A stretch of 64,000 nt of DNA from Lathyrus oleraceus (taxonomy: Eukaryota > Streptophyta > Magnoliopsida > Fabales > Fabaceae): contig NC_066579.1 of NCBI RefSeq assembly GCF_024323335.1, positions 128,486,854 to 128,550,853 of the forward strand. The letters are read 5' to 3'. The translations under genes and the position numbers were made by a program. How positions within the stretch are numbered: position 1 is the stretch's first letter; each line of letters begins with the position of its first letter. A model generated the notes under the pieces. The model was not told the origin of the DNA, ran no database searches, and worked only from the letters and a program-made list of their open reading frames with translations. Below, piece by piece: positions 1 through 10,084 of the stretch.

Positions 1-470
1 GGACCTCAAAATGATCAAACATGCTCCAAATTGCTTGACTAATTGCCCAACCTAAAAACCAGGTCACGACCTCAACTTCACAAGCATGTAACTTTAATAT
101 CAAAGCTACTTTGAACTTGGTTATTTTTTCATCATGTTCTACTCCATGAAATGTTCATTTGGCTCAAAGAAAATTGGAAAATGCACGAGTGGATTCGAAT
201 TGGCCTAAGCATGAACATGGTGACCTAAACTCTGTTTTGCACCGTGACCTATAATATGGAATCATGCCAAAATCAACTTGGGACCAATTCTCACACGTAA
301 AACTTGTTTCCCATGAACAAAAGCATCTGACCATAACACAAACGACTTGTAAAGCTCCAAAATCATGAGTTTGATGCCAAATTTTCACATGGTTTGGATC
401 TGGAAATTCTTGAGTTGATTCACACGAATTGAGATCCATTTCACACATATTTGAACCCCAACACATTCCC

Positions 471-478
471 TATAAATA
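471..478 (+). promoter_or_regulatory. TATA box of the Ogre-like LTR
   Basis: TATAAATA lies in a CCC-TATAAATA-ATGG context within an otherwise AT-moderate U3-like region. It would start a transcript near 500-510 and so marks the U3/R border of the LTR. Position and sequence fit; no transcript evidence. Confidence 0.5.
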
Positions 479-2971
479 ATGGAGTGATTTTCCTTCATTT
501 CTAAGCTTGAAGAGCCAAGAAATCTCTGCCTCACTGAAACTCGAAAGCACAAAAAAAAAACAGTCACTCATTTCTTCGATTCAAGTCCTTTTACTTCCAA
601 ATTTCTGCCTAGAATCTTTCACCAGAATCATCTGAAGTTGTCTGAAGCATTGCCTTGGTATGAAACTACCTGCAACCTTGTTTCCTGTTTCACCATTGTT
701 GACCTCGAGCTTCGATTTGGACAAGATAGTTACAAGTAAAATTACACTTCAAACAAGTTACCATTCTCTTCGTGTGGTTCCACTGATTGAAATCCACCAT
801 CTACCTTTGATTTATCTTTTGACTTGGTCATTTAATTTTATTTTGAAGAACTAGGGTTCTTTATTAGTTTTACAAAATTCTCCCTGCCTAGAGCAAATTA
901 GTTACTCTGATGCAGGGAGACCTGAATGATAAGATGTTTAGAAACTGAATTCATGCTTGATTCATGTCAAAAATAAGAGTTCACGAATTTGCAAAATTAA
1001 AATCCAGAGGTTGAAGATGAAGTTCTTCGTGCGCTTCAGAGGGAATTTCAAACTTCTTGGCCAATCATCAATTGACACCTGCCCAAGCCGTTGCATTTGA
1101 ATTATTTTCTTTTTCTTTTTTAATTCATTTAATTTCCCTTTATTTAAAATCATTTTAAATAGCTCCTTTATTTTTTTAGTCCAACTTTTTTTCATAATTT
1201 CATAAAACTATTTTCTATCACATACAATTTTTGCATAATTTTAAAAATCATTTTTCCATTTAATTCATATATTTGTTTTTCTATTTTTCATTTAACATTT
1301 TTTATTTTAATCATTTTAAAACATTTTTCATCCTAACTTTTGAGGTCAGGTCATTAATAATTTTGTTCACCTTTTCCATTTTTCTTGGGTTTTTATTTTG
1401 TGTATTGACCCCTATTTGCCATTTTCTCTTTTATTAATCATTATTAAATCACTTCTAATCATTTTATTTATTTATTTTTGATATTTACTTGATGTTTTGA
1501 ATTAAGTTTATTGCATGGTTAATGAGTTCTTCCACATCTCAAATAATTGATAAATGGAATTGAGGTTGATTCAACCTTCTCTAATTTAAAATTGTTGATA
1601 GATGATCATGAATCATCTTCAATACTTTGCATCAGTAATAAGTTATCCCTCGATGTGCCATATTTTGAGTCCTTTGATCTGTGGATAGAAGGATCCCTAT
1701 GTGATTACCTTAACTCTCTTATTCACTCTTTCTATCTTCATCTCTTCCTTGGCTTTAATCATTGTATGACATGATTGTAGGAGATTAACTTTGTGTTAAT
1801 TCTCTAACATGTTTGATACATACATTGTTATTGACCGACCTCAGATAGGTTTGGCTTCTATGTAAGCCTACTTACGATTGCTTAACATAGCGCTAAATTG
1901 TCCCGACACAATCAATTGACCATTAATTTCTAACATTACTTTGTGCCACTTACATTCTTTCCATTTAATTCAAGTCATTTAGTTTATGTCATTTACTTAA
2001 TGCACTTTAATTTTATGTCTCATTATTCATCATCTCACTTCATACTCTATCCATATTGCCTTATTCATCTGTTGTTTCTTATCTTGTGTGATTGATCTGC
2101 TTGTTAATCTTAAAGAATCAAAACATGATAAAGTGATTTGGACTTAATCTTAAACCTATGCTTGACTTGGAGTGCTGAAGACCTCTTGGATTATGGACTT
2201 TGACCTAGGTTTAGACCATTCTCTTGGCTTGGAGTGACCTTAGACCCATGGACCTTATGGACACTTTCACTTGCTTTGCTCCTGTTGAACTTTTGAGCTT
2301 ATGGTCTTATTCATCTATTTTATTCATTTGCCTCTTGCATTCATCTACTTCGGCATAACACTCATTCACACACACAGACACACCTGGCTTTCTCTTGGGC
2401 TATCTAACAATGAGATATATGATAGTACATTTTGCACCCGCATGGATTTCTCTTGGGCTGCCTAACAATGAGACCTTAGGCTAGTTTTATATGATCATGC
2501 ATTTTGTTTGTTCATCAATCCTATTCCTTTTGATTTGGCTTGATCAAATTAATTTTGATCAACTAGATCCTTTCACTTTCTACACATCCTCTTTGTCTTT
2601 GTCAAGTGACCATTATTCCCTTGATCACTTGATTGGAATTGTCTTTGTTACTTTGGAGCTTCGACCTCTCAACAAGTACAAGAATTTTGATGGATCACAA
2701 TCACTTTCCTCAACATATCTTAATCATCCCCACAAGCAACCTTGGGAACCTGCTTCAACAACTTGTCCGACATTGACTAGGCTTGCATGCCATGAGCCTT
2801 AAGTAATAGGAAATGATGAGAGGGGATTTTCCCTACCCTTGTCTAGAGTAACTCTATGCAAAAGATATAGACCCTAGCTGCTCAGAGTATTCAATACTAT
2901 TTATAGACTTTAGTGCAATCCCAATCAATTCACTATCAGGTCTGCAACTTGCCCTGTGACTCCATTCTCTT

Positions 2972-3296
2972 CTTGGTTTAAACACCACTGTAATGACCTT
3001 TCTTAGGGATGCATCTTTTATGGTTAACCCATATCCTTTCTTTGGGATACACCTTCATGGTCATTCCCCATTTCTTGGTTTAAACACCATTGTAATCACC
3101 TTTCTTAGGGACACACCTCTATAGTTAACCCCCATTCCTTGGTTTTGACACCATAATTTAGGGACACACCTCTATGGTTAACCCCTATCCTTTCTTTGGT
3201 ACACACCCTCTACAGTTAACCCCCATTCGTTAGTTATGACACAAAAATTTAGGGACACACCTCTATGGTTAATCCACTATCCTCTTTTGATTTAAA
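2972..3296 (+). repeat. degenerate tandem block inside the LTR
   Basis: Four diverged copies of a 65-100 bp unit start near 2972, 3073, 3138 and 3228. Each has a CTTGGTTTAAACACC-like head and a TTAGGGACACACCTCTATGGTTAACCC-like tail (shortened or mutated in places). No coding potential. Confidence 0.7.
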
Positions 3297-3307
3297 CACC
3301 ACCGTTT

Positions 3308-3710
3308 ACCATATGAGACCTAGTGCTTTTGTAAGACCCTTGTCATGTCAGTCCCCGTGCTTTGACAAGTTCTAGTTTTTCTTCCGTTTACCATATGAGA
3401 CCCAATGCTTTGGCAAGACCCTTGTCATGTCAGTCCCTGTGCTTTGACAAGTTCTTGTTTTTCTTCCTTACCATATGAGACCCAGTGCTTTAGTAAGACC
3501 CTTGTCATGTCAATCCATGTGCTTTGACAAGTTCTTATTTTTCTTTATTACCAATTTAGACCTAGTGCTTTGATAAAATCCCCGTCATGTTGGACCCAAT
3601 GCTTTAACAAGTCCTTGCTTTCCTTACTTACCATGTCAGTCCTAGTGCTTCGGTAAGCCTTTTCTTTTCGATTTAAACACCACCTCAATCATATCTTTTT
3701 CAATCTCTAT
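3308..3710 (+). repeat. five-copy 80-bp tandem repeat with 40-bp half-units
   Basis: Units start at 3308, 3390, 3470, 3550 and 3630, a period of 82, 80, 80 and 80 bp. Each begins ACCATATGAGACC or a variant. Its second half (GTCATGTCAGTCC...GTGCTTTGACAAG) resembles its first half (ATGAGACCCAGTGCTTTGGTAAG), so the 80-mer is itself an old 40-bp duplication. It lies in the U5-like part of the LTR. Confidence 0.8.
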
Positions 3711-4111
3711 CCTCCGAACTACGAAACTCTGACTTACTTATTGCACTATAAGGATACATAAGCATAATGATGCAAATCCTTGGCAAGCACCTTCCTTTAT
3801 TTTCTTTGTCCTCTCCAGTTCTGTGAAATACGAGGCTCTGACTTTCTCATTGCACCATGAGAATACATAGGCATGAGGGCCACAATCCTCCCTAAGCACT
3901 CTTTTTCTAACCCTTTTTCTATTTTGTAGGTACATGAAGATTATAACACTCATCCAAGCAAGAGCATTCAAAACGGTTCCCATGGAGTACCATGGATGTG
4001 AGGGGATCTAATACATTCCCCTTGTATAACCGACTTCCGTACCCGTTTCTTTGTTTCCCCTGGATTTTATTGATGTTTTCCCTTTTCTCTTTTGGGATAA
4101 ATAAAGTTCGA

Positions 4112-5364
4112 TGACGACATTGTTGTACCTTCGAGCATGCGATGCGTTCAGTGCATATGATATTTTGTCAGTTAGCTTCACATCCTATGTTACCATGAGA
4201 ATTTTCTTTAACTTCCTTCTAGAGTTATTCTTTTGGAAGCTTCCTTTTTTAGCTTTGTCCTTTAGAAGCTTTGGACAATCAACTATAAAATGATAAGGCT
4301 TATAGCAGTTGAAACACTTTTTCTGATCAACTTTTTTAACTTTGGAGCTTGTTCCTCTAAGGCTAGATCCTCTTCCAGAGAACCTCTTGTTCTTGTTAGC
4401 AAAGTGTTGAAACCTCTTGATGATAAATGCAATTTATTCATCATTAGTTTCACCATCAAAATCTTCTTCATCAAAATCTTCTTCTTGTTTCCAAACTTTT
4501 GAGGATCTGACAACTTTATCACCAGATTTCTCTACCACTGACTTCAAATCCAGTGATTTAGATTTCTTTACAGGCTCATCTCCATTCAACTCTATCTCAT
4601 GAATCTGGAGATTTCTAATAAGAATTTCAAGACTTAATGTGTTTAAGTCTTTAACCTCCTGGTTTGCTATTACCTTGGGTCGAAATATGACAGGAAGACC
4701 CCTAAAAATCTTCTTGACATGATCAGGGGTAGTATAGCTCTTGTTTAGAACCTAAAGTCTAGACACAAGAATTTGAAACCTAGAAAACACGGTTTCAATA
4801 TCTTCATCTTACTTCATTTTGAACAACTCATACTGCTGAACCAGAAGGTTAACGTTAACTTCTTGAACTTGTCGATTCCCTTCATAAGTAGCAAATATGG
4901 ATTTAAAGATGGTATGAGCATTATATTTATCAATGATATTGATATACTCAGAATGAGGTAGAGTATCAACCAAGATGCCTCTTACTCTATGATGTTTTCT
5001 GTAAATATTTTTCTAAACAGGTGTGAGAGATTTTCTGTCAGACACCATTCCAACACCATTGACTTGAATGTCAATGCCATATTCCGAGATATCCCATAAA
5101 TCATAAACAAGACCTATGATGTGAGTATACATATTATTTTCCACCACTCACACTCAGTGGGATCTCCACTGAAAGTAGGAAATCTAGTTGTATAATTGTT
5201 TGTCTCACAAGTCCTGTAATCATGATTAACACTACCAAAAGGATTAAGAGTACCCTCACTTGAAACAATTTCAGATTCATCAGGCATGGAAGAATATGTA
5301 TTTTTTCTCAAGATCTTTTTTGCACCACTGTAGTGTTTAGCACAGACCTTTCTTTGATGGCAAC
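4112..5364 (-). pseudogene. decayed SIRE-like Ty1/copia gag
   Basis: Reading the minus strand, fragments of a copia gag polyprotein follow in order. An N-terminal piece near 5114-5260 contains FPTFSGDPTECEWWK, the substrate-like gag start of legume SIRE-type elements. A middle part is broken by stops and shifts. A CCHC zinc knuckle with Cys, Cys, His and Cys in CX2CX4HX4C spacing is encoded between 4275 and 4316, followed by a Lys-rich tail that meets a stop near 4190. The order matches the intact gag at 13232-14851, to which it is clearly related but far diverged. This is the gag of the older element whose 5' LTR follows at 5365. No product is expected. The left boundary with the Ogre-like LTR is uncertain by about 60 bp. 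Confidence 0.75.
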
Positions 5365-5586
5365 TGAAGGTGAGAAACACACAAGAAGGGGGGGGGGGGG
5401 GGGGTTGAATTGTGTTGGCTTTTCTCAAACTTTTTCTTCTTTAACTTCTGATTTATCTTAATCAGATTCTGAACACTCAGTTTAGAGTCTGAACTAGAGC
5501 CATTCAGAGTCTGAACTCTTGATTATCTTTATCAAATTTTACAATAGACTTTGACTAAGAGATAAACTAATTATAGCAGCGGAATA
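5365..5586 (-). mobile_element. old SIRE-like LTR, left part (interrupted)
   Basis: The segment starts TGAAGGTGAGAAA, as do the young SIRE-type LTRs at 5587 and 14935, but then diverges. It runs to GAATA at 5582-5586, where the young element is inserted, and resumes at 15954. It is the inner end of the older element's 5' LTR (minus orientation). The primer site expected just left of 5365 is unrecognisably mutated. Confidence 0.7.
5388..5404 (+). repeat. 17-base G homopolymer
   Basis: An uninterrupted run of G lies in the old LTR at the place where the young LTRs have seven G. Length is unreliable in any assembly. Confidence 0.85.
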
Positions 5587-6606
5587 TGAAGGTGAGAAAA
5601 AACAAGAAAGGGGGGGTTTGAATTGTTTGAAAAAAATAAGCGCTTTTGCAAAATGAAATCACACAATGATTTTATACTGGTTCGCTTATAACACAAAGCT
5701 ACTCCAGTCCACCCGGCCAAGGTGATTTCGCCTTCAACAAGGACTTAATCCACTAATCTTGAAAGATTACAAACAACCCCTAAGAGAGAAGAAAATCTCT
5801 TAGTCCTCTCAAGTCTACAGACTACAAAAAGTCACTTGAGGAAATCAAATAAGAATTAGATACAAGATGTGTAATCTAGAGTGCTTCTAAGAAAGCAAAT
5901 ATTACAAACTTAAGAACAAATTTTTCACTTGATAAGCAAAAGCTTAGTGAAGAACTTTGAAGAACAAGGATGTTTTTCTTGAGCGTGATATGATTTCAGT
6001 ATAGTTTTGGCTAGTGATTTCTTATTTACTGAATGAGATTTCTTCTCTATTTATAGGAGTTGAAGTAGAGTTGAAGTAGCGTTGAATCTTTTGGATATTG
6101 AGATGTAGTTACGCCATTCCATTAATAGCTTCTGCAGTAGACTTTTTCTCTTAGAAGTGACTACTTACCACAATTAGTATCTTCTCTCTTGGAAGTGGAG
6201 ATTAACGTCTCTTTCTATTTGAGGAAATCCATTTGCAGAACTTTAACTTGGCTTAAACGTTACTTCATCATGATTAACAATTCTGATTAGAGTCTTTGTG
6301 TATCTGGAGAAACTGGCTTCTGATGTTATCTCTTGAAAGTTCAGATGGCGCTGATAACTTCAGAATTTACAGAAGACATTTGTTCAGAGTCAGAGCTTCT
6401 AGACTTTACTTCATGTTCAGATGCTTCTGATACTTGATAATTTGTATCTGATCTTGTTGTGCATCTGATGACATCATCAGATTTATTTCTTCTTTCTTTA
6501 GAACCCTGCACACTTAGAAACTTTTCGTTAGGGTGCCATTTTTGGTTTCATCCTTTGTTATCATCAAAATCATGGAGTCTGTTGTAGAACACTTTTTGTT
6601 CTTACA
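5587..6606 (-). repeat. 3' LTR of the young SIRE-type element
   Basis: 1020 bp, beginning TGAAGG and ending CTTACA on the plus strand (TG...CA). It is identical by eye to 14935-15953 apart from one base of length. On the minus strand a TATA box reads CTATAAATAG at 6047-6056. Confidence 0.95.
6047..6056 (-). promoter_or_regulatory. TATA box in the 3' LTR
   Basis: CTATAAATAG on the minus strand; the same box occurs at 15395-15404 in the 5' LTR, where it would drive the genomic transcript. Confidence 0.6.
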
Positions 6607-6620
6607 ATCTCCCCCTTTTT
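6607..6620 (-). other. polypurine tract of the young SIRE-type element
   Basis: The minus strand reads AAAAAGGGGGAGAT directly before the 3' LTR, the expected plus-strand primer. A second similar tract lies near 6906-6916 (GCCAAAGGGGGAG) and a third near 6684-6692. Repeated polypurine tracts before the 3' LTR are a known habit of SIRE-type elements. Confidence 0.85.
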
Positions 6621-7089
6621 GATGATGACAAAACAAATAAAATTATCAGATGAAACATGAAAAATATTAGATCAGATAAACAAAAGCTCCCCCTGAGTTA
6701 GCGCTAGGGAGTTCAGAAGTTCTTACCAGAGCTTTCCAAGTAATTAGGTTTCTGAAAACTTTCTGCAAATGCTTAACTTTAAAGTTAGAGTTATTTAATC
6801 AGAGCTATTATTTAATCAGAGCTATTTATATCAGAACTAATTCTATAATTGTTGCAGAATGCTTAAGGTTTTAGACATAATTTTCATCAGAGCTATTTAA
6901 TAATTTCTCCCCCTTTGGCATAATCAAAAAGGCATAAAAATAAAAAGAATAATAGAGAGAAAAACACTTCATTAAAAAAGCACAAAGGCAAACAGCAGTC
7001 AAAACATCAGATTCAACAGAACATCAGAGCTAAAAAAAAGAGACAGAAGCAAAAACACTAGGCAAACAAACAAAATAAATCCTAAGTGC
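6621..7089 (-). other. 3' untranslated segment between extra ORF and 3' LTR
   Basis: AT-rich, without an ORF. It holds the extra polypurine tracts and repeated phrases such as TCAGAGCTATTTA (6790-6900). No gene seen. Confidence 0.6.
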
Positions 7090-9594
7090 CTAAGGGTTTG
7101 GAGGTTGAGGAAGTCTCTGAAGCAACATGGCAAACATGTTCTGGATGTTTTCATTCAGAGCATCTTGCTTGTCCATCCTGGCACGAAGCTCATTCTGATC
7201 TTTCTTGATCTCTTGCTGATCTTGCTTGATCTCCTTCAGAGTGTTAAGAATCAGAGGGATCGCAGAGGAAGACTCCCCCTGAATCAGAGCCTGCTGAGCT
7301 TCAGCTTCAGCAGCAGCTTGGGCTTCTGCATCTGCCTTAGCCTTGGCTTCAGCTTCCTGAATCCTTAGAAGTTCTGCTTCCTTTGCCAGGCGTTCTTCTT
7401 CCAACCTCTTTGCTTCTTCTTCAGCTTCCCTAGCCAATCTTTCTTCTTCTAATCTCTTGGCCTCAGCTTCTCTAGCCAGTCTCTCTTGGAGCCTTTCCTC
7501 AGCATCTCTGATGTAGCCATTTCTGACTTGTTCAGAGATACCCTTCAGCCTATAAGACTCAGAGGTCATCCAACTAATGACTCTGTTCCAGTGTGTCCTA
7601 ACAGATTTAGGATCATCACTAACTTCAGAGTTTTTAGCCAGAGACTTGATCTTCTGGACTGAAGCTTCTGCAACCTGTATAATGGCCTCCTCAAGGGTAG
7701 GTATGGTAAGTTCAGGTTCAGGTTCAGGTGAATGAGGTGGAGAGTTTTGAGGGCTGAGATTTAGAGGTTGAGGTTCAGTTTGTTGAGGTTCAGATTCTGC
7801 TTGAAGTTCAGAATCTGCGTCTGGTTGAAGACTAGGGGATGAAGCATATAGTGGATTTAGGTCTAATGGGTCAGAGTCTGGGCCAGGTACAGCGGGAATA
7901 AATGGTGGAGTGATATTAGAGGTGAAAGGATCAGATGTTTGAGTTTCAGAGGGGAGAGTTGTTGTTTGTTGTGGTGGAAGTGAAGTTTGGAGTGGTGAAG
8001 TTATTTCAGGTTCTGTGGTTTGTGTTCGTTGTGAAGCAAGTCTATGGGCATAGAGTGTTGCTATGGTTGGGGAGTTTGGGTCAGAGTGTTCTTGATCAGA
8101 GGACTCTTGATCAGATAACTCTTGGTCAGAAGAAGGGGAAAGGTAAGGGGGTGATTCATATTCAGAGGATGAGGAAGAGCTGTGGTGATATAGTTGATTA
8201 GGGTCAGAGGTTGTTGTGAAATTTCGAGCAATTTTTAGAACAGGTGGAGGTTGAGAGGTTCTGATGGTTGAAGGAGGGATTTCAGAGGTAGTGAATATGG
8301 GAGGTGTTGGGAGAGGAGTAGAAGAAGCCATTACAGGTACAGAAGTAACAGGAGGAAGGGACTTACCAGAAGAAGAAGTTTGCAGAGGAGCTGGAGATTT
8401 GGTTCCAGAGGTTTCTCCAAGTCTGGCTTTCTTTGCCTTCCTTGCTTCCTCAGCTATCTTCTTCTCAGAAAGACCTCTTTTGTATCTGACCAAATCTTCT
8501 ACAGAGTCCAAACAGTCTTCAAGGCGGAAATCAGAAATATCAATGCCTTCATCCAGACGATCCTGAAGGTAGATAGCAATGGCATCTCTGGGTTCGTTCT
8601 TGAAGAACCTTTCAAGGCCATGAGGCATCTTCCTCTGATCCTTCAGAGCTTCCCAGGTCACATTCATAGTGGGCTTGACTCTGATGTCTTTGATGATTCC
8701 CATACTCCTCAGATTTTTGGCATTCAGAGGCTTTCCCACATCAATTGCCAGATCATCCATACATCTGGTCTTCTCCAGAGCATCTACCAGCCCATGCTCA
8801 ATGAAGATGTCAGAGAGCAATCTACCCAGAGGAATGTAGGATCTGGGCTTCATATTATTCCTCGTTTCTCTGACTGAATCCCTCAGATATCTGAAGAGGA
8901 GAACAGGGAGGTTGATCGGGATACCCTTCTGAATACAGTAGAGGATGCATTTCTGATCAGCATTTATGTAATCTGAAGAGTTAGAGGCTGGACGATGATG
9001 GATTGTTCCCAGAATAATCTTCAGCCAAACTCGGAGGTTCTGATGAAGCTCCTTGTTCTTAGAGGGGTTTCCTTCTGCGTTTGCTTTGAAGATTGTAGGG
9101 TTAATGACTTCTGTGATGCGCTTGGACCTTGGAGGAATGTTGTAAATCCTCTTACCTCCAGCTTTCTCCATATTCAGCAAAGAAGCAATAGACGCTTCTG
9201 TGATAATGATCTTCACTCCCAGAACAAAAGAAACAATGAACTCGTCATCAGCATCTGCACATCTCCAGAATTCCTTCACCAGAAGAGGATAGATTGGACC
9301 ATAAAGCCTGTTGAAGTAGGTTTCCCAACCTTGCTTGCGAAGATCTTCAGTAAGATCAACACCGTTTCTTCTCAAGTTCTCAAAATCCACCAGCGATTCA
9401 CACAGTACATCCAAACCTTCAAAGGGAGTTGAAAGGTTTATGTGTTGTTCGCGTTCCAAAATGTGAGGTTCTTTGTAAACTGGGGTCGTGGTGACATCTA
9501 AAACCATGGGTGTTTGAGTGTTTGAGGTTTGGGGGTTAGAAGCGGCTTCCATTTGTTGGGAGAAGTTAAAAACTTCTTGCTCTTGAGGATTCAT
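7090..9594 (-). CDS. extra ORF (834 residues) of the SIRE-type element
   Basis: Uninterrupted ORF starting at the ATG at 9592-9594, which has G at -3. Residues about 45-370 form a folded-looking domain (WETYFNRLYGPIYPLLVKEFW, split across the limit here, then IPLGRLLSDIFIEHGL). It resembles what databases call a 'putative plant transposon protein' domain in retroelement ORFs. Residues about 390-640 are very rich in Pro, Ser, Thr and Gln with acidic patches. Residues about 690-815 are a long Glu/Ala/Arg heptad stretch predicted to be coiled coil, followed by a short Pro tail. No signal peptide or transmembrane segment is visible, so the 'envelope-like' label used for the ORF in this position in SIRE elements is not supported here. 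It follows pol by 490 bp and has its own TATA-like and telo-box sequence upstream. Function unknown; a structural or nucleoprotein role is only a guess. Confidence 0.85.
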   Translation of the reverse strand: MNPQEQEVFNFSQQMEAASNPQTSNTQTPMVLDVTTTPVYKEPHILEREQHINLSTPFEGLDVLCESLVDFENLRRNGVDLTEDLRKQGWETYFNRLYGPIYPLLVKEFWRCADADDEFIVSFVLGVKIIITEASIASLLNMEKAGGKRIYNIPPRSKRITEVINPTIFKANAEGNPSKNKELHQNLRVWLKIILGTIHHRPASNSSDYINADQKCILYCIQKGIPINLPVLLFRYLRDSVRETRNNMKPRSYIPLGRLLSDIFIEHGLVDALEKTRCMDDLAIDVGKPLNAKNLRSMGIIKDIRVKPTMNVTWEALKDQRKMPHGLERFFKNEPRDAIAIYLQDRLDEGIDISDFRLEDCLDSVEDLVRYKRGLSEKKIAEEARKAKKARLGETSGTKSPAPLQTSSSGKSLPPVTSVPVMASSTPLPTPPIFTTSEIPPSTIRTSQPPPVLKIARNFTTTSDPNQLYHHSSSSSSEYESPPYLSPSSDQELSDQESSDQEHSDPNSPTIATLYAHRLASQRTQTTEPEITSPLQTSLPPQQTTTLPSETQTSDPFTSNITPPFIPAVPGPDSDPLDLNPLYASSPSLQPDADSELQAESEPQQTEPQPLNLSPQNSPPHSPEPEPELTIPTLEEAIIQVAEASVQKIKSLAKNSEVSDDPKSVRTHWNRVISWMTSESYRLKGISEQVRNGYIRDAEERLQERLAREAEAKRLEEERLAREAEEEAKRLEEERLAKEAELLRIQEAEAKAKADAEAQAAAEAEAQQALIQGESSSAIPLILNTLKEIKQDQQEIKKDQNELRARMDKQDALNENIQNMFAMLLQRLPQPPNP

Positions 9595-10084
9595 GACGAA
9601 GATTGATGAAGAAGATGAAGAACTGAGAAGGTTGCAGAGAAAACTTCGAGAGAGGGTTTAGGGTTTAAGAGTGAGTGAAGAGTGATAAGTGTGTGAAATG
9701 TGAGAAAAGTGTTTATATACCTAAGGGTAAAAACACATGCAAAACGACACATTTAATTGCGTTGGAACAGAACACAAGATTTGCACGCTAGGGGAGGAAA
9801 AATGATTATAGCTAATAAATGAATGTCTAATCCCAACAGTAAGCACACTGCTCGAGGAGATTTCAAGCGTTCTGACCTTTGATTTCTTTTGACAGCTGTC
9901 TAGAAGTTCTAGGGTTAGACGCATGTTCCCCACGTGTTGATGTTTCTGATCTTCAGGAATACCAAAGGATTTCTGAAGATTTCTAACTCAGATATCTTCT
10001 TAACTTGGTAGAAGTATCAGAGTCAGAGGCAGAAGTGTATTTGTTTTTTATCAGAGTCTCATTTTACATGTTCAGAGCCAAATT
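9595..10084 (-). promoter_or_regulatory. spacer between pol and the extra ORF with a complete-looking plant promoter
   Basis: On the minus strand a TATA box (TATATAAA, 9712-9719) is followed about 45-60 bp downstream by a telo-box doublet AAACCCTAAACCCT (9653-9666), a CT-rich leader and the ATG at 9594. The TATA-to-ATG distance is near 120 bp. This is the architecture of an ordinary plant pol II promoter, not of a splice acceptor leader. The rest of the spacer (9721-10084) has no ORF. Promoter activity is inference. Confidence 0.55.

Larger units (their letters stand above)
1..4111 (+). mobile_element. Ogre-like Ty3/gypsy LTR, left end outside the window
   Basis: No open frame of note occurs here. 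A plant TATA box near 471 is followed by several kilobases without coding potential. The stretch ends with a conserved-looking segment (about 4020-4111: pyrimidine-rich block, then GGGATAAATAAAGTTCGA). In Tat/Ogre elements such a segment is followed directly by a primer site related to TGGCGACTCTG. Here the next bases (4112-4125) are a damaged version of it. Very long LTRs are typical of Ogre. Internal tandem blocks sit at 2972-3296 and 3308-3710. Right of 4111 the sequence changes to a copia gag remnant on the other strand, so the Ogre body is absent. The LTR assignment is inference from these landmarks, because the partner LTR is not in the window. Confidence 0.55.

Noticed and set aside
8380..8877. 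165-residue plus-strand ORF, with neighbours 7105-7368, 7935-8201, 8264-8566 and 8995-9432
   Set aside because: Shadows of the minus-strand 834-codon ORF; no domain, and composition mirrors the real frame.
7090..9594. Retroviral envelope gene
   Set aside because: Position fits the env-like ORF of SIRE elements, but no signal peptide, transmembrane helix or cysteine pattern is visible.
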